A program made the position numbers and the translations under genes. A DNA stretch of 64,000 nucleotides from Strongylocentrotus purpuratus (taxonomy: Eukaryota > Echinodermata > Echinoidea > Camarodonta > Strongylocentrotidae), in the NCBI RefSeq assembly GCF_000002235.5, contig NW_022145615.1, positions 34,418,594-34,482,593 on the forward strand. The letters run 5' to 3'. Numbering within the stretch: position 1 is the stretch's first letter; each line of letters opens with the position of its first letter. Positions 43,462-55,685 of the stretch are shown one piece after another. Under the pieces are notes generated by a model that made no database searches, was not told the DNA's origin, and was given only the letters and a program-made list of their open reading frames with translations.

Positions 43462-45559
43462 GGTGATACGTAACGAAGTCAACGTATCACCTTTTGATTT
43501 CGTCAAGATTTTTCTTTATTATTATTATTATTATTAGGTGATACGTACGTAGACGTATCACCTTTTGATTTCGTCAAGATTTTTATTATTATTTATTTAT
43601 TATTATTCTTCCTCGAATTTGTTCGCAGGATATCTCAAGACTGAACGAAGCCATTGTTATGAATCTTTCAATGATGATAGATCTTAGTCTAACTTAGAAC
43701 TGCGTGACTTTTCAAAGACTCAAAGTCATCGTGACGTCATCCAGGCGCCATTTTGTGAAAATCAACTAATGATCATATCTTTATAACGAATAATAATTTT
43801 TCATTCATATTTATCATGATTAAGATCAATATCCGTCCGGTCAAGTTGAGGTCAATAAACGTGCGTAAATGCGCGCGTGCGCGCTCGTCCGCGCGTTTAC
43901 GCGCGCGCAAAAATTAAAAATGCTCTAAATCATCCCAAATTTTTTTTGCATACGTTTCAGGCCATATGGAGCATTTGATAAAAAAATTACGCACACGCGC
44001 ATGCGCGCGCGTTTTCGCGCGTACTGGCATTTTGCAACATAGAATCGCCGATTTTTTTCTGTCATCATATTCGGTACATTTTTCCAAGCATTTTGATAAT
44101 TTGTTCACCTTTTATTAACGCAATGAGCCTTCGTCAAAGTTGACTGCACGCGCGGATTTGCGTTATCTTTATCCACAATACATGGGCAAAAAACATGCCT
44201 ATATAAAATTCATTGTAACTCTTTAGAATAGATAGAAACTCCTAATATTTTGTCATATTTGGATAGATTATGAGTCGGAGATATGATTTCATGTCTCATT
44301 TCATCCTCAATTAACTCATGACGTCATCATAATGGCCTCCAAACTCAAAATTTTAATTTGCATATTATGACGTCAGCATATTTTTGGAAAATTGATTGTA
44401 TCTCTGTAAATATGGATCAATTTTCTTTTTAATTTTGATATGTTCTAGCTGAGACAATTTTCTACAAATGTAATGTTCACAATTTTTATTTTTGACAAAA
44501 GTATCATGGTGTATTTTTGCGATTAAAGGAGGCATGTCAATTTTTCGCATTTTGCGTGTATTCTCTATGGGACATGACTTTTTCTCAAAACTGGATTCTA
44601 CACTCCTGTCTTTCGCGAGCAAAATCTCCGTTGTTTTAGCTTTGTTTTCGCTGAGCTTCGGATATGTTGTAGCTGAGACAATGAGCTATCAAAAGTGTCC
44701 CCTTTATTTTTCGATTAGATGCCAGGATCATGCTCATATTTCACTTGCAAAGTAGGATTTCTGAATTCCATTTCCTGTTTACGTGTAATCGCTATGGGAG
44801 ATGTTTTGGTATATCGGTAACGCACTTGACTTCCAACCTCGAGATCCCTGGTTCGAGTCCGGGTGTCTCCAACACTTTTTTTTCACTTTTTTTTCCTTTT
44901 GACCTTCACTGTACCATCTCCTTTGATTATTTAAACACGTAGATTCGCAAATAATGTCATAAATACCCCTTTTTACTTTATTATTACCCTATTTTCACTT
45001 AATCCATTACTTTTTGCGTGTAATCCCTATGGGAAATGACTTTTTCTCAAATCTGGAGTCTACATTCCTGTCTTTTGCGAGCAATATCGCCGTTATTTCG
45101 GCTTGGATTTTGTTGATTTTTGAGTATGTTGTAGCTGAGATTATATGCTATCTAAATCAACCCTCATTTTTTCAATAAGATGTCATGATCGCGCTCATGA
45201 TCATGATCATGATCATCACGATCATCATTATCATAATGATGCTAATCATTTATCAATTACATTTTCATTTCTTTGAATAAGATAAAATCGTCAAAAGGTG
45301 TTCTTCATGATGTAAATTAGAGTCAAATGTGTAACTGGTTACTGCACAGGGTCAAAGGTCATATATTGTTTCAATCTATCTTCCCTAGATTCATGATGAT
45401 CAAGGAGACACAATTTAATCTTGACATATGAATAGATCATAATGGGAGAAGCATATGAATGGGAGAAGCAAAATAATATATCGTGTAATGCATTATTCGT
45501 TATGTAAACCATTATCATACGTATCACCTAATTCGTCTAAGTGACGAATTAAAGTCTAG
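43462..45559 (+). mobile_element. Helitron/Helentron-like element, unit 1
   Basis: Starts with two successive hairpins GGTGATACGT...ACGTATCACC (43462 and 43537). Ends with the hairpin AATTCGTC-TAAGT-GACGAATT (45530-45550), AAAGT and CTAG (45556-45559), then T. A 3' hairpin followed by CTRR is the Helitron signature. No Rep/helicase frame, so non-autonomous. Confidence 0.6.
44797..44871 (+). ncRNA. tRNA-like sequence in unit 1 (Gly-TCC-like, degenerate)
   Basis: A-box TGGTATATCGG, B-box GGTTCGAGTCC, a pairing GGAGATG/TGTCTCC terminal stem, a sound T-arm and TTCC at the anticodon position. Extra bases between the acceptor strand and A-box, and a poor anticodon stem, argue against a working tRNA. 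T8 runs follow, as in a Pol III terminator. Confidence 0.6.
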
Positions 45560-45593
45560 TATTTATTTTGTGTCTGTATAGAAGAAATTATTA

Positions 45594-47023
45594 GGTGATA
45601 CGTACGTAAACGTATCACCTTTTGATTTCGTCAAGATTTTCTTTATTATTTTTATTATTCTGCCATGAATTTGTTCGCAGGATATCTCAAGAATGAAAAA
45701 AGCCATAATCATGAATCTTTCAATGATGATAGATCTTAGTCTAACTTAGAACTGTGTGACTTTTCAAAGACTCAAAGTCATCGTGACGTCATCCAGGCGC
45801 CATTTTGTGAAAATCAACTCATGATCATATCTTCATAACAGAAAGCCATTTCTCATTCATATTTATCACGATCAAGGTCAATATCTGTCCCGTCAATTTC
45901 AGGTCAATAAATGCGTTCAAAAATGCGCGTACGCGTACGTGCGCGCGTTAATGCGCGCGTAAAATTTTATATTGCTCAAAATCGTCTTAATTTTTTTTTG
46001 CATACGTTTCAGGCCATTATAAGCATTCATAAAAAATCGCGCAAAACACGCATTTTTGCGCGTTTTCGTTCGTCACGGCCGAACGAAAAATAATTCCTCC
46101 GCAAAAACTTTTGACAGGATATTCCTCATAATTTTCCGAACAATTTGATACCAAGTTTATCTCTTTATCACTATTAATAACGGAATGAGCGTCCGTTCAA
46201 GATAACCGTCCGCACTCGCGATTTTTGTAATACATAGCATATACGGGCAAAAACATGCCTATAAAAAGTCCATTGGGATGAATAAGGATTGCCAATTTTT
46301 TTTTCATATTTAGATAGAGTATGAGTCGAAGGTATGATTTCATATCTCATTTGGCCATTAAGTACATCTTGACGTCATCATAATGGCCTTGGAAGTCAAA
46401 AATACAAAAATGCATATTATGACGTCATTATGTTTATGGGAAATTTAGTGTATTTCTCTTAATATTCATCGATTCTCTTCTAGATTTTAATATGTTGTAG
46501 TCGAGGCAATCGTCTTTGAGATCAGTTTACACCAATTTTCATTTAATTGATGTCATCATAGTACAAAATTCAATTAAAGGCCACATGTCAGAATTTTCTT
46601 AATTTGCGTGTTATGTCTATGGAAGGTGAATTTTGTTCACATCATGAATATTCATGACATTGATCTTTGAGCACTATCTAGCTTATGAGTACTCTATGTT
46701 CTCCCAAATTTTGATACGGTGTAGCTAATAAATTATCTTCAATATTGACGTACATCATTTATCATTTTGATGACATCATCTTAGTGAAAATTTCAATTAA
46801 AGGCGACATGTCAGAATTTTCTTAGTTAGCGTGTTAGGCGACTTTTTCTGAAATCCTGATTCTACAAATCTCTATCGAATACCTGAAGGGGGCGCTATAC
46901 CACTCTTAATCATGGTCTTTATCGTATTTATGATCACTATCATTAGATCATCATCGGCACACTTTCATGATAACAAAATAGCACGTATCACCTAATTCGT
47001 CAAAGTGACGAATTAAAGTCTAG
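45594..47023 (+). mobile_element. Helitron/Helentron-like element, unit 2 (variant)
   Basis: Begins GGTGATACGTACGTAAACGT and ends with the same hairpin (loop AAAGT) and CTAG at 47020-47023. It is shorter (1.43 kb), its interior diverges after about 46100, and it lacks the tRNA-like block. Confidence 0.6.
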
Positions 47024-48981
47024 TTATTATTCTTCCTCAATTTTGTTCGCAGGATTTCTCAAGAATGGCAAAAGCCATTGTCATGAAACTTTCAATGATG
47101 ATAGATGTTAGTCTAACTTAGAACTGCATGACTTTTCAAAGACTCAAAATTATCGTGACGTCATCCAGGCGCCATTTTGTGAAAACCAACTAATGATCAT
47201 ATCTTCATAACGGAAAAATATTTCTCATTCATAATTATCACGATTAAGATAAATATCCGTCCGGTCAAGTTGAGGTAAAAAAAAAAAAGCGCAAATGCGC
47301 GCGTGCGCGTTCGTTCGGGCGTTTACGCGCGCGCAAAAATTTAAAATGCTCCAAATCATCCCAAATTTTTTTGGCATACGTTTCAGGCCATATGGAGCAT
47401 TTGATAAAAAATTACGCACACGCGCATGCGCGCGCGTTTTCGCGCGTACTGGCATTTTGCAACATAGAATCGCCGATTTTTTTTCTGTCATCATATTCGG
47501 TACATTTTTCCAAGCATTTTGATAATTTGTTCACCTTTTATTAACGCAATGAGCGTCCGTCAAAGTTGACAGCACGCGCGGATTTGCGTAATCTTTATCC
47601 ACAATACATGGGCAAAAACATGCCTATATAAAATTCATTGTAACTCTTTAGAATAGATAGAAACTCCTAATATTTTTTCATATTTATATAGATTATGAGT
47701 CGGAAATATGATTTCATGTCTCATTTTATCCTCAATTAACTCATGACGTCATCATAATGGCCTCCAAACTCAAAATTTTAATTTGCATATTATGACGTCA
47801 GCATATTTTTGGAAAATTGATTGTATCTCTGTAAATATGGATCAATTTTCTTTTTAATTTTGATATGTTCTAGCTGAGACAATTTTCTACAAATGTAATA
47901 TTCACAATTTTTATTTTTGACAAAAGTATCATGGTGTATTTTTGCGATTAAATGAGGCATGTCAATTTTTCGCATTTTGCGTGTATTCTCTATGGGACAT
48001 GACTTTTTCTGAAAACTGGATTCTACACTCCTGTCTTTCGCGAGCAAAATCTCCGTTGTTTTAGCTTTGTTTTCGCTGAGCTTTGGATATGTTGTAGCTG
48101 GGACAATGAGCTATCAAAAGTGTGTACTTTATTTTTCGATTAGATGCCAGAATTATGCTCATATTTCAATTGCAAAGTAGGATTTCTGAATTCCATTTCC
48201 CGTTTACGTGTAATCGCTATGGGAGATGTTTTGGTATATCGGTAACGCACTTGACTTCAAACCTCGAGATCCCTGGTTCGAGTCCGGGTGTCTCCAACAC
48301 TTTTTTTTTCTCACTTTTTTTTCCTTTTGACCTTCACTGTACCATCTCCTTTGATTATTTAAACACGTAGATTCGCAAATAATGTCATAAATAACGCTTT
48401 TTACTTTATTATTACCCTATTTTTACTTAATCCATTACTTTTTGCGTGTAATCCCTATGGGAGATGACTTTTTCTCAAATCTGGAGTCTACATTCCTGTC
48501 TTTTGCGAGCAATATCGCCGTTATTTCGGCTTGGATTTTGTTGATTTTTTAGTATGTTGTAGCTGAGACTATATGCTATCTAAATCAACCCTCATTTTTT
48601 CATTAAGATGTCATGATCGCGCTTATGATCATGATCATTTATTATCATAATGATGATAATCATTTATCAGTTACATTTTCATTTCTTTGAATAAAATAAA
48701 AATCGTCAAAAGGTGTTCTTCATGATGTAAATTAGAGTCAAATGTGTAACTGGTTACTGCACAGGGTCAAAGGTCATATATTGTTTCAATCTATCTTCCC
48801 TAGATCCATGATGATCAAGGAGACACAATTTAATCTTGACATATGACTAGATCATAATGGGAGAAGCATATGAATTGGAGAAGCATTTTACAAAAAAATA
48901 TATCGTGTAATGCATTATTCGTTATGTAGACCATTATCATACGTATCACCTAATTCGTCTAAGTGACGAATTAAAGTCTAG
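47024..48981 (+). mobile_element. Helitron/Helentron-like element, unit 3
   Basis: Follows unit 2 directly and lacks the 5' GGTGATACGT hairpin, starting in TTATTATTCTTCCTC. It is very close to units 1 and 4 throughout and ends in CTAG at 48978-48981. Confidence 0.6.
48222..48296 (+). ncRNA. tRNA-like sequence in unit 3
   Basis: Same as the unit 1 copy except TTCAA in place of TTCCA in the anticodon loop. A and B boxes are unchanged; T9 and T8 runs follow. Confidence 0.55.
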
Positions 48982-50955
48982 TTATTATTTATTTTTATTA
49001 TTCTTCCTCGAATTTGTTCGCAGGATATCTCAAGACTGAATAAAGCCATTATCATGAAACTTTCAATGATGATAGATCTTAGTCTAACTTAGAACTGTGT
49101 GACTTTTCAGACAGTCAAGGTCATCGTGACGTCATCCAGGCGCCATTTTGTGAAAATCAACTTATGATCATATCTTCATAAAGGAAAGCCATTTTTCATT
49201 CATATTTATCATGATTAAACTCAATATCCGTCCGGTCAATTTCAAGTCAATAAATGCGCGCAAAAATGCGCGTACGCTTATGTCCGCGCGTTTACGCGCG
49301 CGAAAAAAATTAAAATGCTCCAAATCATCCCAATTTTTTTTTACATCCGTTTCAGGCCATATGGAGCATTTGATAAAAAAATTACGCACACGCGCATGCG
49401 CGCGCGTTTTCGCGCGTACTGGCATTTAGCAATATAGAATCGCCGAATTTTTTCTGTCATTATATTTGGTACATTTTTCCAAGCATTTTGATAACTTGTT
49501 CACCTTTTATTAACGCAATGAGCGTCCGTCAAAGTTGACAGCACGCGTGGATTTGCGTTATCTTTATCTACAATACATGGGCAAAAACATGCCTATATAA
49601 AAGTCATTGTAACTCTTTAGAATAGATAGAAACTCCTAATATTTTTTCATATTTGGATAGATTATGAGTCGGAGATATGATTTCATGTCTCATTTGATCC
49701 TCAATTAACTCATGACGTCATCATAATGGCCTCCAAACTCAAATTTTTAATTTGCATATTATGACGTCAGCATATTTTTGGAAAATTGATTGTATCTCTG
49801 TAAATATGGATTAATTTTCTTTTTTTAATTTTGATAAGTTCTAGCTGAGACAATTTTCTACAAATGTAATATTCACAATTTTTATTTTTGACAAAAGTAT
49901 CATGGTGTATTTTTGCAATTAAAGGAGGCATGTCAATTGTTCGCATTTTGCGTGTATTCTCTATGGGACATGACTTTTTCTCAAAACTGGATTCTACACT
50001 CCTGTCTTTCGCGATCAAAATCTCCGTTGTTTTAGCTTCGTCTTCGCTGAGCTTCGGATATGTTGTAGCTGAGACAATGAGCTATCAAAAGTGTGCCCTT
50101 TATTTTTCGATTAGATGCCGGGATCATGCTCATATTTCACTTGCAAAGTGGGATTTCTGAATTCCATTTCCCGTTTACGTGTAATCGCTATGGGAGATGT
50201 TTTGGTATATCGGTAACGCACTTGACTTCCAACCTCGAGATCCCTGGTTCGAGTCCGGGTGTCTCCAACACTTTTTTTTCACTTTTTTTTCCTTTTGACC
50301 TTCACTGTACCATCTCCTTTGATTATTTAAACACGTAGATTCGCAAATAATGTCATAAATAACCCTTTTTACTTTATTATTACCCTATTTTCACTTAATC
50401 CATTACTTTTTGCGTGTAATCCCTATGGGAAATGACTTTTTCTCAAATCTGGAGTCTACATTCCTGTCTTTGGCGAGCAATATCGCCGTTATTTCGGCTT
50501 GGATTTTGTTGATTTTTGAGTATGTTGTAGCTGAGACTATATGCTATCTAAATCAACCCTCATTTTTTCAATAAGATGTCATGATCGTGCTCATGATCAT
50601 GATCATGATCATCACGATCATCATTATCATAATGATGCTAATCATTTATCAATTACATTTTCATTTCTTTGAATAAGATAAAATCGTCAAAAGGTGTTCT
50701 TCATGATGTAAATTAGAGTCAAATGTGTAACTGGTTACTGCACAGGGTCAAAGGTCATATATTGTTTCAATCTATCTTCCCTAGATCCATGATGATCAAG
50801 GAGACACAATTTAATCTTGACATATGAATAGATCATAATGGGAGAAGCATATGAATGGGAGAAGCAAAATAATATATCGTGTAATGCATTATTCGTTATG
50901 TAAACCATTATCATACGTATCACCTAATTCGTCTAAGTGACGAATTAAAGTCTAG
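48982..50955 (+). mobile_element. Helitron/Helentron-like element, unit 4
   Basis: Begins TTATTATTTATTTTTATTAT and ends in the conserved hairpin plus CTAG at 50952-50955. It too lacks the 5' GGTGATACGT hairpin. Confidence 0.6.
50193..50267 (+). ncRNA. tRNA-like sequence in unit 4
   Basis: Identical to the unit 1 copy across the A-box, anticodon TTCC and B-box, again followed by T-runs. Confidence 0.6.
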
Positions 50956-51109
50956 TTATTATTATTATTATAAAATAAAGATTATCTTTTTTGTTATAAC
51001 TTTCACACAATATTGAGTTTTAACTTTCAAACCTTAAACCAATGAAATGGAATTATGGAAGTTATATTTTAATAGCGTGCAGGATTTCTCGCTCGAATTT
51101 GTCGGTGTC

Positions 51110-51205
51110 TAGAGGCTGCCATATAGATTTAAACTATTTTAAATTGATAGATTAAAGCCACGCATTTATAGAAAAATTAATAATGTTTTTCAAAACGATC
51201 TCGGA
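51110..51205 (-). pseudogene. GPCR remnant fragment
   Basis: Nearly the same as 58783-58876, which is part of a broken GPCR. It contains stops in the equivalent frame and sits at the left edge of duplication copy 2. Confidence 0.55.
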
Positions 51206-53199
51206 TCTTCTCCAAATCCTTTATTTTAAATATGAGGTTTGGGTGTCAAATTGATACTTGTTTGAAAATATACGTGAAATCTATGAGAATACTATTTAAA
51301 AAGCCAAAGGCTTTATCGAATTCAATAATCATGAAATCAGATATAAATGTATGTATATATAAAATACTACAATATGTAACTACTTAGTACTGAATTAAAA
51401 TTCATACTATTATTGAAAAAATATCATATTTACTCTAATGTGTTTCAAGTATTTTCTTGAATTGTAAAAAAATCTTTCCTTCTCTCTCCTGAAATACTGG
51501 TTTGCCCTTGATAAAAGGAAAAAAGGAAAAACCCCATAGTAATGTCACTTCCACACTGTAATCATACCTTCCTATGAATATTTAATGATGTGTAAATCCC
51601 GTCAATCGATTCCTGTGATATTTATGGACTCTTATTAGCAATTTTGTTGAACTTAATTTGGCTTGCTTGCATATCAAAACTATCATTAATTATGTTCTGG
51701 ATTAAAATATTTGTATCGTTGTGTTATCCAATGAGTCTAAATTTATGATCTAACATTCCCTTATGATCTAACATTCCCTTATAACCTAGGGAGATACAAA
51801 CAAACAAATTGTATGGTTTTGGTTTTATCTGCAAGGACATTATCTTTATTTCAGGTCATCATTATTTTTGTATAGTCATAAACCCCTAACCATCACTTTG
51901 CTTGTAATATTATCAAAGGCTTTTATATGATTTCATCTTTTTTGTTTTACTTGTAAAGAAGTGTTTTACTTGTGAAATATTGCTGTAGTCTAGCATGCTA
52001 CCAACATCATCGATTTGTCCTTTTTTTATGAGGGCAATGTATCAAACCTTATTCTACAGCTGTGTAAAGTGTTGAATTAATGCACACAAGGTGTGATGGT
52101 TTAGAATCAAATCATAGTGAAATAATGGCTGGCCCTGTATGCTCTATTTTTTGTCCATGAATAAAAAGAACGGAGAAGAAATAAGAGATAAAAGACAGCT
52201 TTTCTTTTTGTAATTTCATTTCATTTTTTCTATTCGTTATTCAAAAACATACATAATTATAACATTGATATTTACAGATAAGTTAAGAACATATAACCAA
52301 CATAACGAAAGATAAACATACACAAAGTTATATAGACGAATGAGGAAACCGGCAAAAAAGAACATTAAAGTATTATGTGCTGCTGGTCCCTCATGAATAT
52401 AATATAGAATGTCACCTTTATCTAACACTTCACACCGTACACCTCATTGCATATATATACGAATAATAACATTCTATTCACATAAAAACGTAATTTTTTG
52501 TATATCTGTTTAGATGTATTTAAAGTTGGGATTGAGTTTATGTTATATGAGGCATTGGGGCTCAAATGCATATTGAGAATTAGAAGTTCAGAATTGCATA
52601 GCGCACATATTTGCAAGGCGCACACAAATCAAGAAAGTACAACATAATACCCCAACAAATAAAAAAAATGCCAACACAATGATCAGATGCAATCCACTCA
52701 GATACAGTAATCATACAGATACAATATTCAGATACATTGTCACTAATATCATTTTGCAACTATTAAAAAAACATCTGTATATGAGTATGGGTCTATACTC
52801 TATACATCAACATACTCAACCCTTTTCCTCTACATAATGTATCATGATATATTGTAAATCATTTTTCCTTTCTGTCTGCAACCTGCACAGCCCCACAAAA
52901 GTACTCTAAAAAATCCTCTTGCGCATTTTGTGACATTATAGCCATCTGAAATAAGCACAGCATTTCACAGGATTATGTGTTTTTCATACCAAGGATCACA
53001 TAATAGCATCATGCTTTATAACACCTCCCAAACCTTTCAAAGTATAACCATTGCTATGTCGGGTGGTATTGTGTGATGCGATGTATTCTGTAACTAAATG
53101 AACAAACAAAAATCATGTCAATATGAAATTTGATTAATTTTGTTTATTTTTTTTTTATTCATTATGCTACTGAGTTGCAGTAATTACTACAGAACTAAA

Positions 53200-53795
53200 A
53201 GCTAAACAACTTGCCCTTCATATACCAATTGACTAAATTATACAAGGTTCAACTTGCTCCGTCTTATTCGAGTGCCCTTCATATACCATTTGACTAAGTT
53301 ATACAAGGTTTAACTTGGTCCGTCTTATACGAGTGCCCTTTATCTACCGTTTGACCAAGTTATACAAGGTTCATCCTGGTCCGTCTTATACGAGTGCCCT
53401 TCATATAGCATTCGAATAAGTTATACAAGGTTTAAGTTGGTCCGTCTTATACAAGTGCCCTTCATATACCGTTTGACTAAGTTATACTAGATTTAACTTG
53501 GTCCGTCTTATACGGGTGCCCTTCGTATACCGTTTGACTAAGTTATACAAGGTTTAACTTGGTCCGTCTTAAACGAGGCCCTTCATATACCATTTGACTA
53601 AGTTATACAAGGTTTAACTTGGTCCGTCTTTATCTACTGTTTGACTAAGTTATACAAGGTTCGACTTGGCCCGTCTTATACGAGTGCCCTTTATATACCG
53701 TTTGACTAAGTTATACAAGTTTTAACTTGGTCCGTCTTATACAAGTGCCCTTCATATACCGTTTGACTAAGTTAAACAAGGTTTAACAAACATCA
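53200..53795. repeat. 61-bp minisatellite, about 10 units (copy 2)
   Basis: Consensus unit GGTCCGTCTTATACGAGTGC, CCTTCATATACCGTTTGACT, AAGTTATACAAGGTTTAACTT. One unit is shortened (about 53620-53650). Confidence 0.92.
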
Positions 53796-54796
53796 ACTTC
53801 TTGATATAGCTTTTAAATTCTACTAATTTATACATAAACAGATTATTTACATAACCAGATAAAAATTATTGCAAAAAAATGTTTTTGGCATCATTAATAA
53901 GTACCCCAATAGTTATCGTGCCCACTCAAAGCCACTCTTTTCTCAATGAAAGATCTTGAATATATTTCATGAATTTTTTTTTATAATGTCGCAGTTTTAT
54001 GTTTCTTTGTTTCAAGAATCAAATTTTAATTCAAATTTCTAAATATTTTCAGTTCAATTTCAATTTTCACAATTATAATACAAAGATTTCTCAAAGATAT
54101 CATTTATCCCAAGTAGGAACATATACCTTCAAATTTTCTTATTTCTATAAGGGCCCAGAAGTTTGGAATAATTAAGATGATACCATAAGGGAAAGCCCGA
54201 TTCTGAACACGTAAAAGGAGATACATGTATAAAGTCACTGTTATTGAGCAATTCGTAAAAGAAAAGAATACGAGTCAGGTATTTCATGTAATTGTGTGTG
54301 CGTGTGCGCGGGTGACTGTGTGTGTTTGTATTGGTTTGTCTTTGGGTAGAATTGTACGTGTTTAAGAATTAGTAAGAGTGTTATAGTTTAACTTAATAAA
54401 TACAGATAAGAATACTAACAACCGGAATCAACTCGGTTAACATAAGTTGTGCCGGGTGAATTATTAGAATATGAACAAGTAAAATGTAAAAAGGATTCAT
54501 AACATCATCTTTAATAGACCATTTTCGTAACCAAATTTTACATTTAAGAGCATCGATACGAATCATTTCATTCACCTGTTACGAATAATTGTATTTCAAT
54601 ATTTAGAATGGAAATTGCATATAAATACTACGTGTTGTTAGGTAGCGCAAGCCATAATGTTTGTCCTACCTGGCAATAACTAATGTATGCAATTTGAATT
54701 CTGACTATTGAGATACATTTTAATTTGTTATGGATGAATTAAATAACTCGTATCGAGGCACTTCACAAAGGCATATGCATACATACGGTTACATTA

Positions 54797-54916
54797 TCGG
54801 ATGCTCTCGAGTTTTATTAATTCATAATCTTCAAGATAGTCGTCTTAAACAATATACTCTATCCTATCCATTGGAATTTGGACTGCCCCTTTTGCTTTAT
54901 TTTGTTGGAAATCAAT

Positions 54917-54954
<38 letters not shown>

Positions 54955-55217
54955 GTAAACACAGTTACACTCTCTTCTATAGAACAATGGGTTGTCTTTG
55001 ATCGGGTCCAGGGGCCGTCTTAGAGCCCCTGACGATGGTCCAAGGGGCGTAGACCCAGACGCCTTCGAGTTTCAGAAATTCAGAAACTTCAAGATAGCCG
55101 TCTTGAGCGATAGGAAATATAACATATGCCTTGAAATATACTCTGTTCCTATTGTTTTATTTCGTTGGAAATCAGATCTCTCTCTCTCTCTCTCTCTAAC
55201 ACACACACACACACGCG

Positions 55218-55248
<31 letters not shown>

Positions 55249-55560
55249 CCGCACACACACACACACACACACACACACCAATTCTCTTAAGGACCGTTCT
55301 GTAGGACAAAGGGTTGTCTTGGAATAGGTCCAGGGTAACCATTTCTATCTTTACGGATGGGGTCCAGGGGCCCGCCTTACCCCTGTCGGGTCTCAGGGGC
55401 AGAGCCCATGCATGTCGGCGGTCCAGCTAGGGGCGGATGCTCTTAACTTTTTAACAATCTAGAACCTTAAACATGACCGTCTCGAGCAACAGAAATTGTA
55501 ATTTTCTCATTGAAATTCACACATCCCCTATCATTTCTATTCGTTAGAAATCATCTCCCT
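54797..55560. repeat. Three tandem GGTCC/CTCGAG units with (TC)n and (AC)n tracts
   Basis: Three diverged units in a row, each with a GTCCAGGGG-type block, a CTTCAAGAT/ACCGTCTCGAG-type block and a GTTGGAAATC block running into (TC)n. (TC)n lies at 54917-54951 and 55175-55197; (AC)n with a CG core at 55199-55280. Confidence 0.65.
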
Positions 55561-55685
55561 TTCTCTCTTAAAGCAAATTTAGATAGAACTATTTTGTTTG
55601 TACTGTTCTATTTTCGCCCGAAGTATTCGAAGGCACATTGCCAACTCATCGGCGATGTAATCTGTTTGTATAAAATTTTACAGTT

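Noticed and set aside
43914..50338. Repeated 60-90-codon frames in the 43-51 kb array (for example containing SIWPET or NRYGRCFGIS)
   Set aside because: They recur only because the elements recur, overlap the CpG tracts and tRNA-like block, and have no family resemblance.
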